Of a DNA stretch of 64,000 bases, positions 1 through 13,749 are shown piece by piece. The DNA comes from Epiperipatus broadwayi. Its lineage: Eukaryota; Onychophora; Udeonychophora; Euonychophora; Peripatidae. A model generated the notes under the pieces. It made no database searches. It worked only from the letters and a program-made list of their open reading frames with translations, and was not told the origin of the DNA. Location: contig JAQFVV010006199.1 in the NCBI GenBank assembly GCA_028023455.1, positions 3,808,646 through 3,872,645 on the forward strand. Direction: 5' to 3'. The position numbers and the translations under genes were made by a program. How positions within the stretch are numbered: position 1 is the stretch's first letter; each line of letters begins with the position of its first letter.

Positions 1-2567
1 GATATATATTTTTTGATAATGTAAAAACTGATTTTGATTTTTGACAAATCATTGAGTAATTAAATTAAATACTATTATCAATGTAACTTCTAAATTATTA
101 CAAACTATTTTAAGTGAATTAACATATATCATTATTGTGTAATGTTTAGCATCATATGTACTATTATATTTGTTCTATGTAGATATTTTTAATTAAAAAT
201 AAAATTATAATTGGCAAAAAAATAATTGAAAAAAAAATCTGTCATTTTTTATTGGCAAGCTTCATATAATAAAAAAATAAAAATTTTCATTTTATTTTTT
301 TAATATAGTCAATTTTTAAAAATATTAAGTGATGTTTAAACAATTGAGCACAAGAAAAAATCAAAATATTACTCAAACATAAAACCAAAATTAATTAAAC
401 AATCTTTGATCTTATTTAGAAACTTGCTTTTCATAAATTATTCTGTATAATATTAAATTATTATTAAAAATATAAGCAAATTATTGAAAAAAATATATAA
501 ATAATTTTGTTTATATGATCAATGATTATTAAATACCACACAGATAAAAATATTTCTAAAAAGATTACATTTTTCCTCATCAAATATTGATTTTTATGTT
601 TGAATAATTCTTTAATCTTCCCTCATTTACTAATTTTTTCAACAACATTTGAAATTTTAATATTATTATTTCCTGCAATATTTCATCAGCTTGAAATAGT
701 CCATTTTATATTTATCATTTTTGCAAAAATGTAAAAGAAAAATAGTATGCACAATGTATGTGTGTTAGATTATTTTGTAAATAATTTTCATAGTTTTTAA
801 TAAAGTATAAAACATGATGGTCAGACATAGTTTTTTATACGATACTTTTTATAAAAAGTATGTTTCTTTTTAAAAAAAAACATTTTTATAGAAAAAAAAA
901 ATATATGAAAATTTTATTATTATATAGAATTATAAAAATAAATTGACAGATGGATTAAAATATAATTACTTTTATATATTATCACATGATTATTTTGATG
1001 CAAAATTACTTTTAATTATACAAAAACAATTATTTGTTGCTACTCTATTAATAACATTTTAAAATATTAGTTTATAAAAGAAATTACTGAAACAATTGTT
1101 TTTTTCATCCAATATTTGTATAGTATATACAAGTGCTTATGATTCTTTTTGATTCAATTCAGTTAACTGCCATATTTTGTTTTTCCAATTTTATAAAATC
1201 ATTATTAAAATAAATATTTGTAAACAAATTATTAATAATTAATATTTATTTTGTTTGAAAAGATGATCAGAGATCATTTTAAATGATTGAAGTCTTTTTT
1301 ATTTCAGAAAAAAAAATATTAGTCAGGATCAGTAAATTGAATTACAATCATGTTTCATTATTTAGTATAAAAAACATTTAGACATTTAAAATGTTTTAAA
1401 TTTTAAAACTAACATATCCAAATGAACAATTTATAAATAATTAAAAATTAATAAATATAAAATATCATTTTTGTGGAATTATTTAATTACATTATATAAT
1501 TTAACAATGATATATTCAAAAATGAAAATTCATTAGTAATTTCCAATTTCCATTTTCATTCTTATGCAAATTTTTTTTTTATAAAACACTTCACACAGTA
1601 TCTAATAGATACTTTTATGTAATTGTCCAAATGACAATGGACACCTTTTTGTTCTAATACAAATATAACTTTAAAAAGGATATATTTCATAAATTTTAAA
1701 AACATAAATATAACTTCTTTTAATTATATTATTTTTTAAATATACAACTAATTTTCAAGAAAATAGAGCAAATCTTTTGATTTATCTTAAAATTCTGTTT
1801 GTCTGGCATATCTACTAATAATGTCTATATCAAACTGTTTAAAAAATATTAAACATTATTTCAGTTAGAATGTTTTTATTTAATAAAGTGAGATTTAATT
1901 ACATTACTCCATAAAAATTTTATTACACTTCATTTGTTTCAACTTTCCTTTTTCTTTCTGTGTGTTTTTGTTTATTTCTTGATTTGAGATAGTTTAAATG
2001 TTGAGACTGTCCATATAAATATTATTAACTATAAAATTATATACCTAAATATAACTAAAATATTTTAAGAAAAACAGATGTCAAAAATTTGTTGACTTAT
2101 TACTGAAGATAGGCCACTGAATATAATTTTATTAAACATGTCAAATACATAATTTAAAAAAGCAACTTTTTTATATTATTAAATAATGTACATTATTAGT
2201 ATAGCTGCAGTGACATGTATTGGACCTACTACTGCCTGTTTGCATTCCTATCAATCTGCTGATAATTTTAATATTACCAAAATGGCCACAACACACCTTT
2301 TTTTTAATATTGGGGCTTTCAAATAAAATGCATTCAAATATGTTTACAATTTTGATAATGCATCCAATCAACAAAAAATTAACCAAAATGTACCAAACAA
2401 ACTGTAAATAAATATGATTTGTAAATAATTTGTGTAAAAATTGATTAAGTAAACAAACAGTAAATAATTATGAATTTAAAATAATTAAGTATATTTTTAT
2501 GATACTTACTAAAAAAAAGTAAATGACACATTAAAAATAAAGACACTTTTATTTATTTATATCTTAC
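1..2567. other. A+T-rich non-coding DNA
   Basis: I see no gene, RNA gene or clear repeat boundary here. The stretch is made of A/T homopolymer runs and short ATTA/AATT words; the only open frames are about 60-70 codons long, lie on opposite strands over the same bases, and lack any recognisable motif. Confidence 0.6.
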
Positions 2568-2875
2568 TTATCCTGGTGGAAACATTTCTTTTATATCATT
2601 CAATATTTCCATGAGCAAGTCATTTTTGTGCATTTTTCTTCACATAAATTCTGATAAGTAAGAGTCCAGGTGCTGCTCTGCTGTCCTTCTTTGATGTTTG
2701 TTTCACCATTTGGCTGAAACCCACAATTTCTCAATATTTTGTGTGTGTACTCCTGTCTCTGGGTTGACAAAATTATATGAATGGTTTATCTGAAAATGTT
2801 CATAACTGGCTTCACGTAATTCATCGAAAATGTTGCCAGAAATAAATCTAGACAATAACTGAAAACGTGCTGATA
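2568..2875 (-). pseudogene. Merlin-type (IS1016-like) transposase C-terminus, decayed
   Basis: On the minus strand one frame reads about 100 codons with in-frame stops and ends at a TAA (2568-2570). It contains the words NHSYNFVNPETGVHTQNIE, then W, then HLDSYLSEFM followed by RKMH, and ends near EILNDIKEMFPP. This layout (NHS..FV.P.TG.HTQ.IE..W, then LDSYL.EFM.RK) is the C-terminal part of Merlin transposases, the eukaryotic relatives of bacterial IS1016, which move DNA by cut and paste. The Glu in HTQNIE would be the last acid of the catalytic triad; that is inference from the family. The N-terminal half, the terminal inverted repeats and target duplications are not visible. Stops at the positions after SAKW and SEFM show that it is dead. 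The surrounding DNA is plain A+T-rich sequence. Confidence 0.72.
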
Positions 2876-5800
2876 AGAATTGCAGATTGTGTACTGATAA
2901 GAATTGCAGGGATTATTTTGTGAAAATAACTCATTTATTGTGGAAGTGAAAAAGCCACCACAGCTATACTAATAAAGTACCTTAAATAATTATTTGTATT
3001 CACAATTTACTATCAACCCTGAGGCTTTTATTGAAGATAAAGTTGCTTCTTAATTAATTCTCAATTTTAAAAATTTGAAATAAAAATGGTGTGTATAGTA
3101 GATAGAAGGGTAAATTTTACATACTACTTAAATGGAATTGTTTGTATTCTACCTCTCTGCTATACAAATTTTATTTTGCTTTAAGCCCAACTGATTCTAT
3201 AATAAATATATTTAATATCATTAAATAATACATTTTAATATAATAATGAATTATTTATTTTAAGACAATTTTGAATAGAATAAGTTATAATGGTTATAAA
3301 GTTATATTTGTTAAATTTCCTGCCTAAATTTTAGGCAAGTTGATCAACTCAGCAATGAAATCCTATGACTAAATAAATTAATAGTTACATTTTGATATCT
3401 ATTTTAATTCTTTTAACATCACAATTTAAAAATTATGTCACAAAAATTAGTATGCCTCTTGCATTTTAAGGACCATAATCAAATTGTTAAAAACATATTA
3501 AAGATTATTCCAGTTATAACGCTCTGCTTTATATTTAATAGAGAGAGATTTAAATACATTTCTCAATATAAATTTTTTATAAACATTGCGTTTGTTTTAA
3601 CTAAAAAATGAGTCAGAAGAATATACTAATATTTTTGAGAATTAAAGTCTCGTAAGCTTCTGACACAATAGATTTTATACCCTCTGAGTAAATTTTATTT
3701 ATCATTTGCATTTGATTACGGTCTTTAAATCCAAATTTATAAGCTAAAAGTCATTTGAAAAAGTGCAATGGATTTGATCCATCTAAAATTGGGAACTGTT
3801 ATTATTTTTAACAGTAGCAGTAAAAGTGTTAACTATTATCATTTGCATATTTTTATTGTGTAAATATTTTGATATTTCTCTGTATGACTGATATTATGTT
3901 TTGTTTACTAGAAAATAAAGCAAATGCTTCAAAAAATTAATGTGGAATTACAAAAAAACATCTTAGTTTTATTTACTTTTTTTTTTAAAAAAAAAGCTTT
4001 GATCAAAATATAAAAGATAAACTTTTTTTTCAAGTTATAAATTATGAGTAAAAGAAGTCTGTTAACAAAGTCCATGAATTGAACTTAAAAGTCATAATAT
4101 ATTTATTACTTAAGATGACATTACAAGTTTGATAAAAAAAATGTATGTATGCATATGATATTATATATCATTTTCAGTTGATAATGTAAGTAGTTTGTAA
4201 AATAAATAAAAAGTAATTTATTTACTTATTGTCAATGTATGCTATGTTAAATGATATCTTAATGAATTTTAAAAGAAAGAGTTTTGAGAATTAAAACAGG
4301 AAGGAGGAAAAACAAAGATTCCAAATACTACATACTTGTTTAATATATATTAAATGTTAATTTCAAATATGGAAAAATAGCAATCTTTAATATAAATAAA
4401 AACAAGATAATAGTAAATTATATCTAGTGCTTTCATGTTATTAAGATAATGAGACTATGTCTCAAATTCAATGCAATAATTTTGGCAGTATAGAAATAAT
4501 AGCAAGTAGACAATTAAATGTTAATTTCACTATGATAAACACTCTGTGTTGAACTTATTAAATGCAGTATGAGAACACTAAGGTTTATGTCATATTTCAT
4601 TCTTTAAATTTGTCTTACTATTTAAATTTTTTATTCTAAAATACTCAGTACGATACTGTGAGGAATATAGTATGATTAGGTAAAGCAAATGATATGTTTT
4701 TCATATTGAATCTGCTGTAAGAGCACATTAATTAATAAATAGCAATATATTTTCCTAAATTATTTTAGTCTAAATATGTGTATGGTTTTTTGAAAGAAAC
4801 ATGCTCTCCCCAATTATGTTATCTAGTGCAATGGATTAATATTTTTTAATCCCAATCAAAGATTGGTGAATGCCATTTCCAGTTTATAAGCATATTGCTG
4901 AAAATGTTAGCCACATAACAGTAATATTTCTTGATCATCAGAATTCATTGATATTGATATGTCTCTACCATATGCAGAGCAGCCTAATAATATTATATAA
5001 GAAGATTATGATCTAAGCAATCTAAATTACTGGACATTTTTATTCATTTGAGCTGGTATCAACAACAAATATCTATCACAGTCCCATCAGAAATGCAGTT
5101 TCAAATCTTCATCCCTTAAATGGTCATCCCATTAGTATAGAGCAATAGCTTGGTGTACTAGAAACTCAGTTGTAATATTGCACTGCTTAACTACTTAGCT
5201 TAACCATCTGGTTAAATTATGAAATACATGAATGAGAATTTACACATAGACCAAAGTTTAAAATTCAACAACATTTTATATCATATAGAAACAATATAAT
5301 GCACCAATCCATTCTCTCAAATAATGAACTCTACCAAAATGAAAAAAATTACCATCATTAAGGCATTCGTTTCTACAACGTAATGGTTTTTAATAAATTT
5401 CATTACAATTTTTATCTTTTATCATAGTTTATTAGCAGATATAATTTTGGAGTAAGTCAGCAGCTAAAAACAATCATCACAAATCTTCAAGAAAACAATA
5501 ATGATTTCAGTTTAGGTACCCATTTTTTTAAATGATGATGAGCATCATTTTCCTTTCAGATTAGGCCTGAATCCTCATAACTTTATTATCTATAGAGTTG
5601 CATTCTAGAGCATATAAATATCTGTTGGGGTAAGTCTAACCATAGATACTAAGGCATGAACCACAAGCATATTTGCCATTTCATACTGTTTTTAATAATA
5701 AAATATCAATCTTACAAGCAAGCATATACACAAGGCTGTGGTGAACCATATTCTGTTTGATGATAATTTTCTTCTTATGATATAGCAGACAGTTTTAGAT

Positions 5801-6344
5801 TCTTTCTTTCTGCTAGAAAAATATGTTTTTTTGATAGAAATATGTTTTGTTTTTATTCTTTATTGCAATTTTTTATAACTATCCAACCATGCTTATCAAA
5901 AAATAATTATTAAAAAATATGTTGTTCAACACATTCCAACTATCTATCTCCAAAACTTAAGTCATCTATTTAAATCAATCTCTAATTACATGTTTATTGA
6001 TCAACAATAATTAAAGTCAAAAAAAAAAAAAACCAGTTGAAAATGATTGATTTTTTTACCAATTTGAATTTGTTTCAAAACAAACTGTGATTAATTATTA
6101 ACTTTAATAATTTGATATCTTGTTACTTTTTAATTCTGATAATTTTAATTTGTTTCTTTTATAATGAGGAATATATTGATCCTTTATTCCCCATTATTAC
6201 CATTATTAATTATGGTTATTAACTCAATATTAACTTTTTAAATAGTTTTCTATTATTTTTTTCTGGAATTAAAATAGCTTTATTTATTTACAAAAAAGCT
6301 ACTAATAAATAAATGAAGAAATGTCAGAAATGTAATAAAGTCAT
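2876..6344. other. A+T-rich non-coding DNA
   Basis: No gene or delimited repeat recognised. A slightly less A+T-rich interval around 4800-5660 gave no conserved protein words in any frame I read. Confidence 0.55.
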
Positions 6345-7095
6345 CATTATCATCAACCATTATAAATGCAATGCACAATAAAGGTCTTTCCAAATTTAAT
6401 CCATAATCTCTGATCTCTAGTCTCTCTTCTCCATATCACCCCTATACACTTTCTTATTTCATCCATACATCTTGCATGTTGTTTCTTTCTTGGTCTTTTA
6501 CAATCTCTTGGAATCCAGTTTAAGATTTTAGTTGTCCATATATTATCATCTCTTTTAAAAATATGTCCAGTTCAACTAAACTCCAGTCTTTTAATTCTTT
6601 CTGTTTGTTCTCTTATCCATGTATTGCATTTTCAATCTTTTCTCATTACTCCTAATATCCATTTCTCTATACTTCTTTGAGTGATCTGAAGTCTCTGTAT
6701 TGCCCTTCTGTTAAGTGTCCAAGTCTCAGATCCATAAATAAGAACTGGTAACACATTTATCAAAAACCTTCCTTTTCAAACACATAAACATATTTCCTTT
6801 TAATATTAAGTTATTTCTATCGAAAGCACTCCAACCAAGTTTAATTCTATAATTAATTTTATTCTTTATATCTGTAGTGGTAATCTGACCAAAATATTTG
6901 TTAACCTTCCTAGTATCATTATATTATCTAATTATTGTTGTTGCATTTTTATAAATATTTTTCAGAATATGACAGTACTCTGGGTCTATACATTGATGAT
7001 CCAATGTGTTAATCACTGAAGAAATGTTTATAGAATCAAATGCCTTTTCATAATCTACAAATCCAAAGCATAATGGTAATTAATATTCATAGCTT
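6345..7095 (-). pseudogene. RTE-like non-LTR retrotransposon, reverse transcriptase remnant
   Basis: Minus-strand frames contain, in order, FVDYEKAFDS (about 7032-7062; RT motif A region with the first catalytic Asp), a segment with KLGWSAF, then FDKCVLPVLIYGSETWTL, RRAIQRLQITQRSIEK, and a C-terminal stretch with WIPRDCKRPRKKQ, ARCMDEI and RRETRDQRLW. The order and wording match the long C-terminal part of RTE-type endonuclease-reverse transcriptases found in many arthropods and molluscs (known family: target-primed retrotransposition). The middle of the RT, including the YADD box, is deleted between motif A and GWSAF, and several stops and frame changes interrupt the rest. The upstream endonuclease is absent. 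This is an old 5'-truncated, internally deleted copy. Confidence 0.8.
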
Positions 7096-8920
7096 TCATA
7101 TGTCCATGAAACTATCTTTTTAAATTATATTAGAGTGGCAATTAATAATATTATTAATTTGTTAGTTATATTTTATAGACATTTTTATTAATGACAGATC
7201 TCTCTGAATCATAACTCAGAATTATGATTATTTTTTATTAAATTTTTAAATAAATTATAAATAAATAATGAAGTCATATTTGAGAAACTGTGAATTGGAC
7301 ATTTGGTGAATGCTATTTCACTATGAAATATATATCTTGGAAGTCATTTATCTTTATCAGATATTTCAGAATGTATTTTGGTTTTCATATTTACTAAAAA
7401 TTCTTGAAATTTTAAAAGTTTCTACACAAAACAAAGTTTATATATAAAAAAATTTATTAAAGAGTGTGTCAGACATTATCGCAACTCAGTTTTTAAATAT
7501 TGTTTATATATTTTATTTTCACAATAAAATAGTCATATTAAAAAAAATAAAATGATTGTCTATAAGACATATTCTTGTAGCCAAATTAAATGGAAAAAGA
7601 AAATATTACTCTGCAGCTTTTCAGATTTTAATTGTTTCTTTTTTAACAGTAATATGATAATAAGTTTTGTTAAATCAACCCCAATATTTTTTGAATTAAT
7701 AGATTTTTCACAGACTAAAGAAAAAAATTATCTGTCACATTAGTAAACATTTTTAATACTTGTTTAGATTTTATTACTCAATAATTTTTATATTAAAAAC
7801 CAATGCAAAATAAATAAATGTTAATATCTGGAGAAAATTTCCCATATTTTTTTTATTTGAAGGCAGATGAATTAACTAAACTCCACATGACCAATTCTTG
7901 ATCAAAAGTGGTAATTTCTATAGTTTGTGTTATTCTTCAAAAATAAAACAAAATCCATATTTTAATAATTAGAGCTGACATAAATTTTAATTAGTTCTTT
8001 ATATTTTCAAAATTGATTATCAATTGACCACCATCATTGTTACACATCAAATCAAACCATCTTTCTCCACTCTTTTTTTTGTTCTATTTATAATTATTCT
8101 TCATCTAAAGATTATACACTGTTCCTCTTTTTTTGATTCTTTCTTTTTTTACTTTACAATTTCCATAATTTTTAATCTAAAGATTCATATTCAACCCAGT
8201 TGCTTTTCTCTCTTCTAATTTTTTTTCAATAAATAAAATTTCTACAATACTAATATTATTTTATCAATGCATTTTTATTAGCCTTCTCCAGATTCATATT
8301 TATAAAACTTTTAATGTTTTTCTTTTTCCCTCTTATCTGTCTAAATCTTTTCTTTATATAAATTGCCTATTTAGAAAAATCATTTAATGAGCTTATTTTT
8401 ATATGCTTTAATATAAATTATTTCAGTTTTTGTCTTTATGACAAAAATAACTCAATTTTCACATACTTCACAATTTCTGATCTAGTTGAAATTTTGCATA
8501 CATATATATTTCCAATGACAATACATTTTTTGAAAGTTTGCAAGCAATTTTAGCAAAAAAATAGTGAAAAATTGAAATTAATTTTATATGGGATTCAGTA
8601 CTTTTTACAGTACTGCCAATTAGTGATATTAAATTACATCTAGACCTTCCTATAAAACTAAAAAATAGTAAATGAAAAACACAAAGAAAAATTTTTAAAG
8701 TTAGTAACTGAAAAACACAAAGAAAAATTTTTAAAGCAATATTTATTAATATAATACACCATATACACCTTAATTGACACTCTACAATATAGTTTAACAT
8801 ATGATTTATTTTATCTCCTCTTGCCTACAGTTTCAACTGTCCAGCAGTCATTATAAGAACTACAACATTTAAACATATATAATTAATATATACAATTAAT
8901 ACCTACCTATACATATACCA
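7096..8920. other. A+T-rich non-coding DNA with one short direct repeat
   Basis: No gene recognised. Frames of about 60-110 codons in this interval are low-complexity Phe/Ile/Leu-rich translations of A/T runs. A word of about 28 bases (GAAAAACACAAAGAAAAATT and following bases) occurs twice back to back at about 8672-8700 and 8709-8736. Confidence 0.55.
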
Positions 8921-8996
8921 ATATATATATATATATATATATTGACTGTGTATATATATATATATATATATATATTGACTGTGCATATATATATAT
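8921..8996. repeat. (AT)n microsatellite with interspersed TTGACTGTG
   Basis: Three (TA)n runs are separated by two copies of TTGACTGTG, so the microsatellite has been duplicated as a larger unit. Confidence 0.9.
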
Positions 8997-9008
8997 GCTG
9001 GCTTCACT

Positions 9009-9053
9009 ATTCACTGTGGACTAACTAAGACCTTAAGTCCAACCACAGTGAAT
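9009..9053. repeat. Short hairpin (11-bp arms)
   Basis: ATTCACTGTGG (9009-9019) and CCACAGTGAAT (9043-9053) are perfect inverted repeats around a 23-base loop, directly after the AT microsatellite. It may be the end of a decayed foldback element; no partner was found. Confidence 0.7.
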
Positions 9054-9359
9054 GTATGTTTCTTTTTCAAACTAAATTTATAGTTTTCTCAAATAGTTGC
9101 CTAAATTAAAGAAGGAATTGTGTTAAAGAGAAAAGATTTAATAAAATAAAATATAGAAAGTTAAAATTATATTTGCAACTATTTTTAAAATATATGTTGG
9201 AAGAATTCGATAAGATAAATTTTCTTAATTAAATAGAATCCATTAAGAAAAGGAATTTAATTAATAAAACATTTTTCTGAATTAGATAAAATAATAGATA
9301 ACAGGAAAAATTTGAAACAATGGGCATGATTCACTACTAATTAGCAGATTAAAAACATA

Positions 9360-10960
9360 ATGGAAAAAAGGGTATAAATAAAGAACTTTTCTTTTGTTCT
9401 TGGTCTTATGCTTGCGGGTAACCTGTGTTGAAGGTCAGAGAGAAATATTAAGAATTTTGTTGGAAGAAATTTTGCTGAAAGATTGGACAATATAGCGAAC
9501 TCTTGCTTGCTGTACTTACTTCAAGCTGCACTCTATTCTTTCAGCATATAAATAAAAAAATCCAGAAATGTGTTGCTCTGCAAAAATGCAGGGGTAATCT
9601 TTTTGCCTTCGCTCTCCTGAGCTGTTCCTGAGGCTGAAGTCGTAATCATGTAAGCCAGCCAGAGAACTAAAGTGTCTGCCCTGTATCCATGAATATCTGC
9701 CCTCAAACATGGAAAAACAAAGTTGAAGAGCCTAGAAGACTTGCGGTAAACCTCTAATGAACTCATCTTGACCCACCCCATCGAGTTACCGGTAACATTA
9801 CCATAAATTCACATAAAAATCTCTTTGTAATTTACAAATACACTCTAGAGTTATGTGTTTTTTTTATATATATGTTCTTTTTTTAAATCTATGTATTCAT
9901 ATCTTGTAAAATGGTATTTCATTAATTGCTTTCTTTTCTTTTTTTTTATATCGTAATGGGTGGGGTTTATTATATATATAATGGTGGCGATAGCTTTTAT
10001 AAATTTAATTGAAAATTACTTCGTTTAACTTTCCGCCATTATACTCCAATAATTAAGTTATTTATTTTATATAGATGTTTTGGAAAGAAAAGAAAGCAAA
10101 TCATAGAAAGTGCAAAACCCTATTTTTAAAAATCAAGATTTAATTGCTAAATATTCTATTATAAAACTTTCAAGATTTTAATTTGATTTTATATATGATT
10201 CTTATCAAATGCCATTATATTTTAGTCAATGAAGGGTTACAAATTTAAAGTTATATTTTAAAGAGCGTGAAATAAGACATTCACATTTATATTTTAGTAA
10301 TAAAAGAGAGTACATTTTGACAATATGTATTAAAAATTATTAAATAGCATTGGCTCAGTGGTGGGTCAGTTAAATTTCAACTAAATAAATAAAATATCCA
10401 CCCACTTGTTTTTTTTTTAGTAATTCAAATTTTATAAAGGTGAAGTTACTATTTTTCTGTGGATTTTCAGTGATAGTTGAGCTTTCCTAATCTATATATA
10501 TTTTGCAGAGGGCTTCTTTTTTAAATTTAAAGGTCATTGACCGTATTTATATAAGTATCGTGCCTTGGGTGATTTACTGGGCCGCTCAGCATATATTACA
10601 GTGCTTCTTTTGCCAAGTTTGCTTAGATTAACATACCTACATTCGGACCTTCTGAAAAATAAATAAATTGTTCTGGATCTCATGTCGATCTTGGTCCCTT
10701 CAATGTACATAACTGGACATAAGCAACAAAAACTCCGATCCTGAATCCGGGTCACGCGTTTAGCGAACGGATTCCATTTTCTCTCTAACCTAGTTTAGAG
10801 ACGGAGAGCTATCCAGTCTTGTGTTAACCTCTTGGTAACTGTTATGTCTTGAGCCTCACAGCCCACTATATGCTATTGCCTTTGTGCATGGTCTTGTATA
10901 TTTATATTTATTAGGAAATCTTTCTCAAAATCTCATTGAAATGTTTCAACTATATCTGGA
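9360..10960. other. Locally G+C- and CpG-richer, unidentified region
   Basis: Two blocks, about 9380-9800 and 10530-10900, are clearly less A+T-rich than their surroundings and keep several CpG dinucleotides (for example near 10755-10800). A TATA-like GGGTATAAATA lies at about 9370. Minus-strand frames of 82 and 73 codons run through the two blocks, but I recognise no domain and the frames overlap others of similar length. Possible explanations are a relatively young LTR or other repeat fragment, or a regulatory region. I cannot choose between them. Confidence 0.35.
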
Positions 10961-11569
10961 AATTCCTGCTGGGGTCACTTTATCATTTTTCTTAAATCAT
11001 CAGTAGGGCTATGATTCAAACTGGTCCAAAGTGTTTAGTTGAGTTTGACCACTTATTTAATTCCATGTTCCCCATCCATAGAGTTAATGAATCATCTCTC
11101 TCTCTTGATTTCTTTTATGTAACACTTCCATTGGCTGGAATATTTTAAAGAAGAAATTATAATGTAAAATTTTGTCTGTTCTTATCATTACGATCAATGG
11201 ATCTTTCATATATGTCTATCCGGTTGCAGTGAAAATAGCCTGTGACACTATTAATAAAGCATTGTATGAATTCTTTTAATGTAAATAATTTATCTTTCAT
11301 TCACTATAAATAAAACCACTTAGTATTGTTTTTTTTTTGTGACATGCATATGTACATCTGATCATTATATATGTAAAAATTCCTTTTCGTGGTCTCTTCT
11401 CTCCCTGACCACTGGGCATACATTAAGATTAAATTCTAGTGAGGTTTGGGGAGTAAGTCGCTTAGTAGCAATCTAGAGGAGTAGGTGAGGTTCGAACCCT
11501 CTCTATCTGCATCTCTAGGTTAGGTTAAGGCAGCTCTACTTTTCTTACCATTACAATATATATATATAT
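10961..11569. other. Non-coding DNA upstream of solo LTR
   Basis: No gene recognised. GAGGTTCGAACCCTC near 11488-11502 resembles a Pol III B box (GGTTCGANNCC), and the block 11390-11550 is G+C-richer, so a tRNA-derived SINE fragment is possible; an A box and 3' tail were not convincing. Confidence 0.35.
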
Positions 11570-13749
11570 TGTAACGATCTGGAGAAGGTAGACTAAAGGT
11601 ATCTGCACAACAGGGCGCCATCTAGGCATTTGAACCTAGAAAAATTTATAAAGTAGGCAGATACGTAAGTAAAAAAAAATATTTTTTTTTAATTTTGATT
11701 CCGGTCGTTAGCCCAAGTCACTAGCTCAGGGAATAGCAGAGATTTAATAATATAATATCTTATCTACTTATATTTTTTTAAAAAAAGAATAAAATAAGCC
11801 ACTGCCAGTAATTAACATACAAACATTTATTTATGCACATACATATAAGATTGAAAATTGTTTTAGTATCAGTTTACATTTTAACATTTAACATTATTTT
11901 TGACTTTACTTTAGATTTTAATTTACATTTTGATTTCTATTATATTATAAGTTTACATTTTAATTAAGTTCGCACAGATGGAATTATAAATATTTGTTTT
12001 AATAATGTTGAGTATAGATCGGTTACATAGATTACAACGGTTAAAAACATTTCAAAATAAACATAAACAATCAAAATATAAAATCATTGATACTGACAAT
12101 TGCAGAGGGAAATTTATAAGTAACCCAATAGTATTCACCATAAGATACTTTGCATTGTCACCAATAACTTAAAAGACATCCGAATAAATACATTTTAGAT
12201 ACTCACCGTAAGGTATCATTATTTATCGAATGTCTATATATTTTGATCAAATATGAAAACCCAAAACATACTTAACCGATAACCAATCCATGCAAGCATC
12301 TATAAACAACTTAAATTTAATGCATATTTATTTAGTGTGAAGTATGAATAGACTACATAGATTTGCATTTGAAAATAAAACATTCTATCCCCATTTAACC
12401 TTAGGCTAAAGGTTCACAGCCAAAACTGGCATCAATTTATCTGATATATCGATGCATTCAATGTAATACGAGATATGGCAGCACCAAAAAGTTAAGAGAA
12501 GAAATTGCCTCTCGTCAAATAGGAATATGACATCTATCTGACAAAAAGACCAATAAAAAAAAAACTCCATAGAAAGGAACTGCGTTCTCAATCTTATAAT
12601 TCCTTCCATAGGCAAACGGGTGAGTGCGGCGTATGAAACGATTCTGCCCATAGCGAATCTGATATTACATCTACTAATCACACCAATATATCCCATCCAT
12701 TGAACTATTCAACTACGACACAAATAACCTAAGATCACCCTCCCCTAATATAACTTTACAAATCTGTACAGCCATTCATGCCCGACTTAAGTTTAACATT
12801 TATAGAATTAATTTAATGAAAAACAAAAATTATAATAAAACTTAAAGAACAAAAAATAAATAAATGGAAATGATTTTAACTAAAAAAAAAAAAATCAAAT
12901 AACATTATTAATATTAATTTACGTTGGTCAGATAGGATTCTATTTGTATTTTTTATATATGGAAAGTTTTTAATTTAATGTTCATAAATTATAAAGTTCT
13001 TACGGTTTTTTAAACAGTTCATCTTTATATGTTCCTTGCCATTTGAACGTGAATTCCCATGCCATCCTAAAAAGATTGGTATCCATTTACATTGTTTTAT
13101 TTATTCATTTGGAGGTTTTTTAGTTTAGTTGGTCCTCAATGTAGAAAATGATGTTTCACTCTCTTTTTTTTAACAGCTGAAGGAATTGAAAGTGCGTCTT
13201 TCAATTCCTTCACCTCCAACTCTGTACTAATACATATAGTCACATCGTAATAATAATTAATCATCTAATAATTTTCAAACTTGTCCTTTTATATTAATTT
13301 GAAGGATTGAATTTACATTATGTCATCGATGCGATGGTCCTTTCGCTGAGGTCCGATTCCATAGGGATTTCTTTTTATTTGCTAAAAGTTTCTATTGTTT
13401 TCCTATCTGACCGATGTTTTTACATTTAAATGCCCAAGGTTGGTTTACATTTAACTAATTAAAACAATCATTTCCATTTCTGATTAATTAATGTGTTTTC
13501 CAAGATTAAAGATATATTTTTATCTCTAAATCTTTTTAGGTTTTTGTTTTTAAAATATCTTTCTATTTTTAATAAAGTTTTATTTTAATAATTTTTTTTT
13601 TTTTATCTGTGCGATTTATATATACGAGTTTAAGATGATATTTAATTTCAATTTTTAATTCTTAAAGAAAATTTTTAAATGCGAACTTTTTCTTTTTCTT
13701 TCACGATTAATAATAAAAAACAATGTAACATACGTATGTGCCCGTTACA
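11570..13749. mobile_element. Solo LTR of a Gypsy-like retrotransposon (TGTAACG...CGTTACA)
   Basis: A 2,180-bp unit begins TGTAACGATC and ends GCCCGTTACA, giving perfect 7-bp inverted ends of the TG...CA type used by LTR elements. Both flanks are (AT)n, so a 4-bp duplication ATAT fits but cannot be proved. No coding frame inside is longer than 96 codons and none carries gag or pol words, so it is read as a solo LTR rather than a whole element. TGTAAC starts are shared with the 3' LTR of the Gypsy element at 44-51 kb (TGTAACAG) and, allowing CpG decay, with the 2.5-kb LTRs at 51-61 kb (TGTAATGG). Strand cannot be assigned. A DNA transposon with short inverted ends is the alternative. Confidence 0.65.
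13178..13212. repeat. Strong hairpin inside the solo LTR
   Basis: TGAAGGAATTGAAAG and CTTTCAATTCCTTCA form a perfect 15-bp stem around the 5-base loop TGCGT. A perfect stem in an otherwise decayed LTR suggests either recent gene conversion between the arms or a former RNA structure. Confidence 0.85.

Noticed and set aside
8468-8800. 110-codon minus-strand ORF with a repeated KIFLCVFQLL-like word
   Set aside because: The repeat comes from a 28-base duplication in non-coding DNA; no start context or homologous motif.
11488-11502. B-box-like GAGGTTCGAACCCTC as a SINE or tRNA gene
   Set aside because: No convincing A box, no tRNA fold and no tail; kept only as a note.
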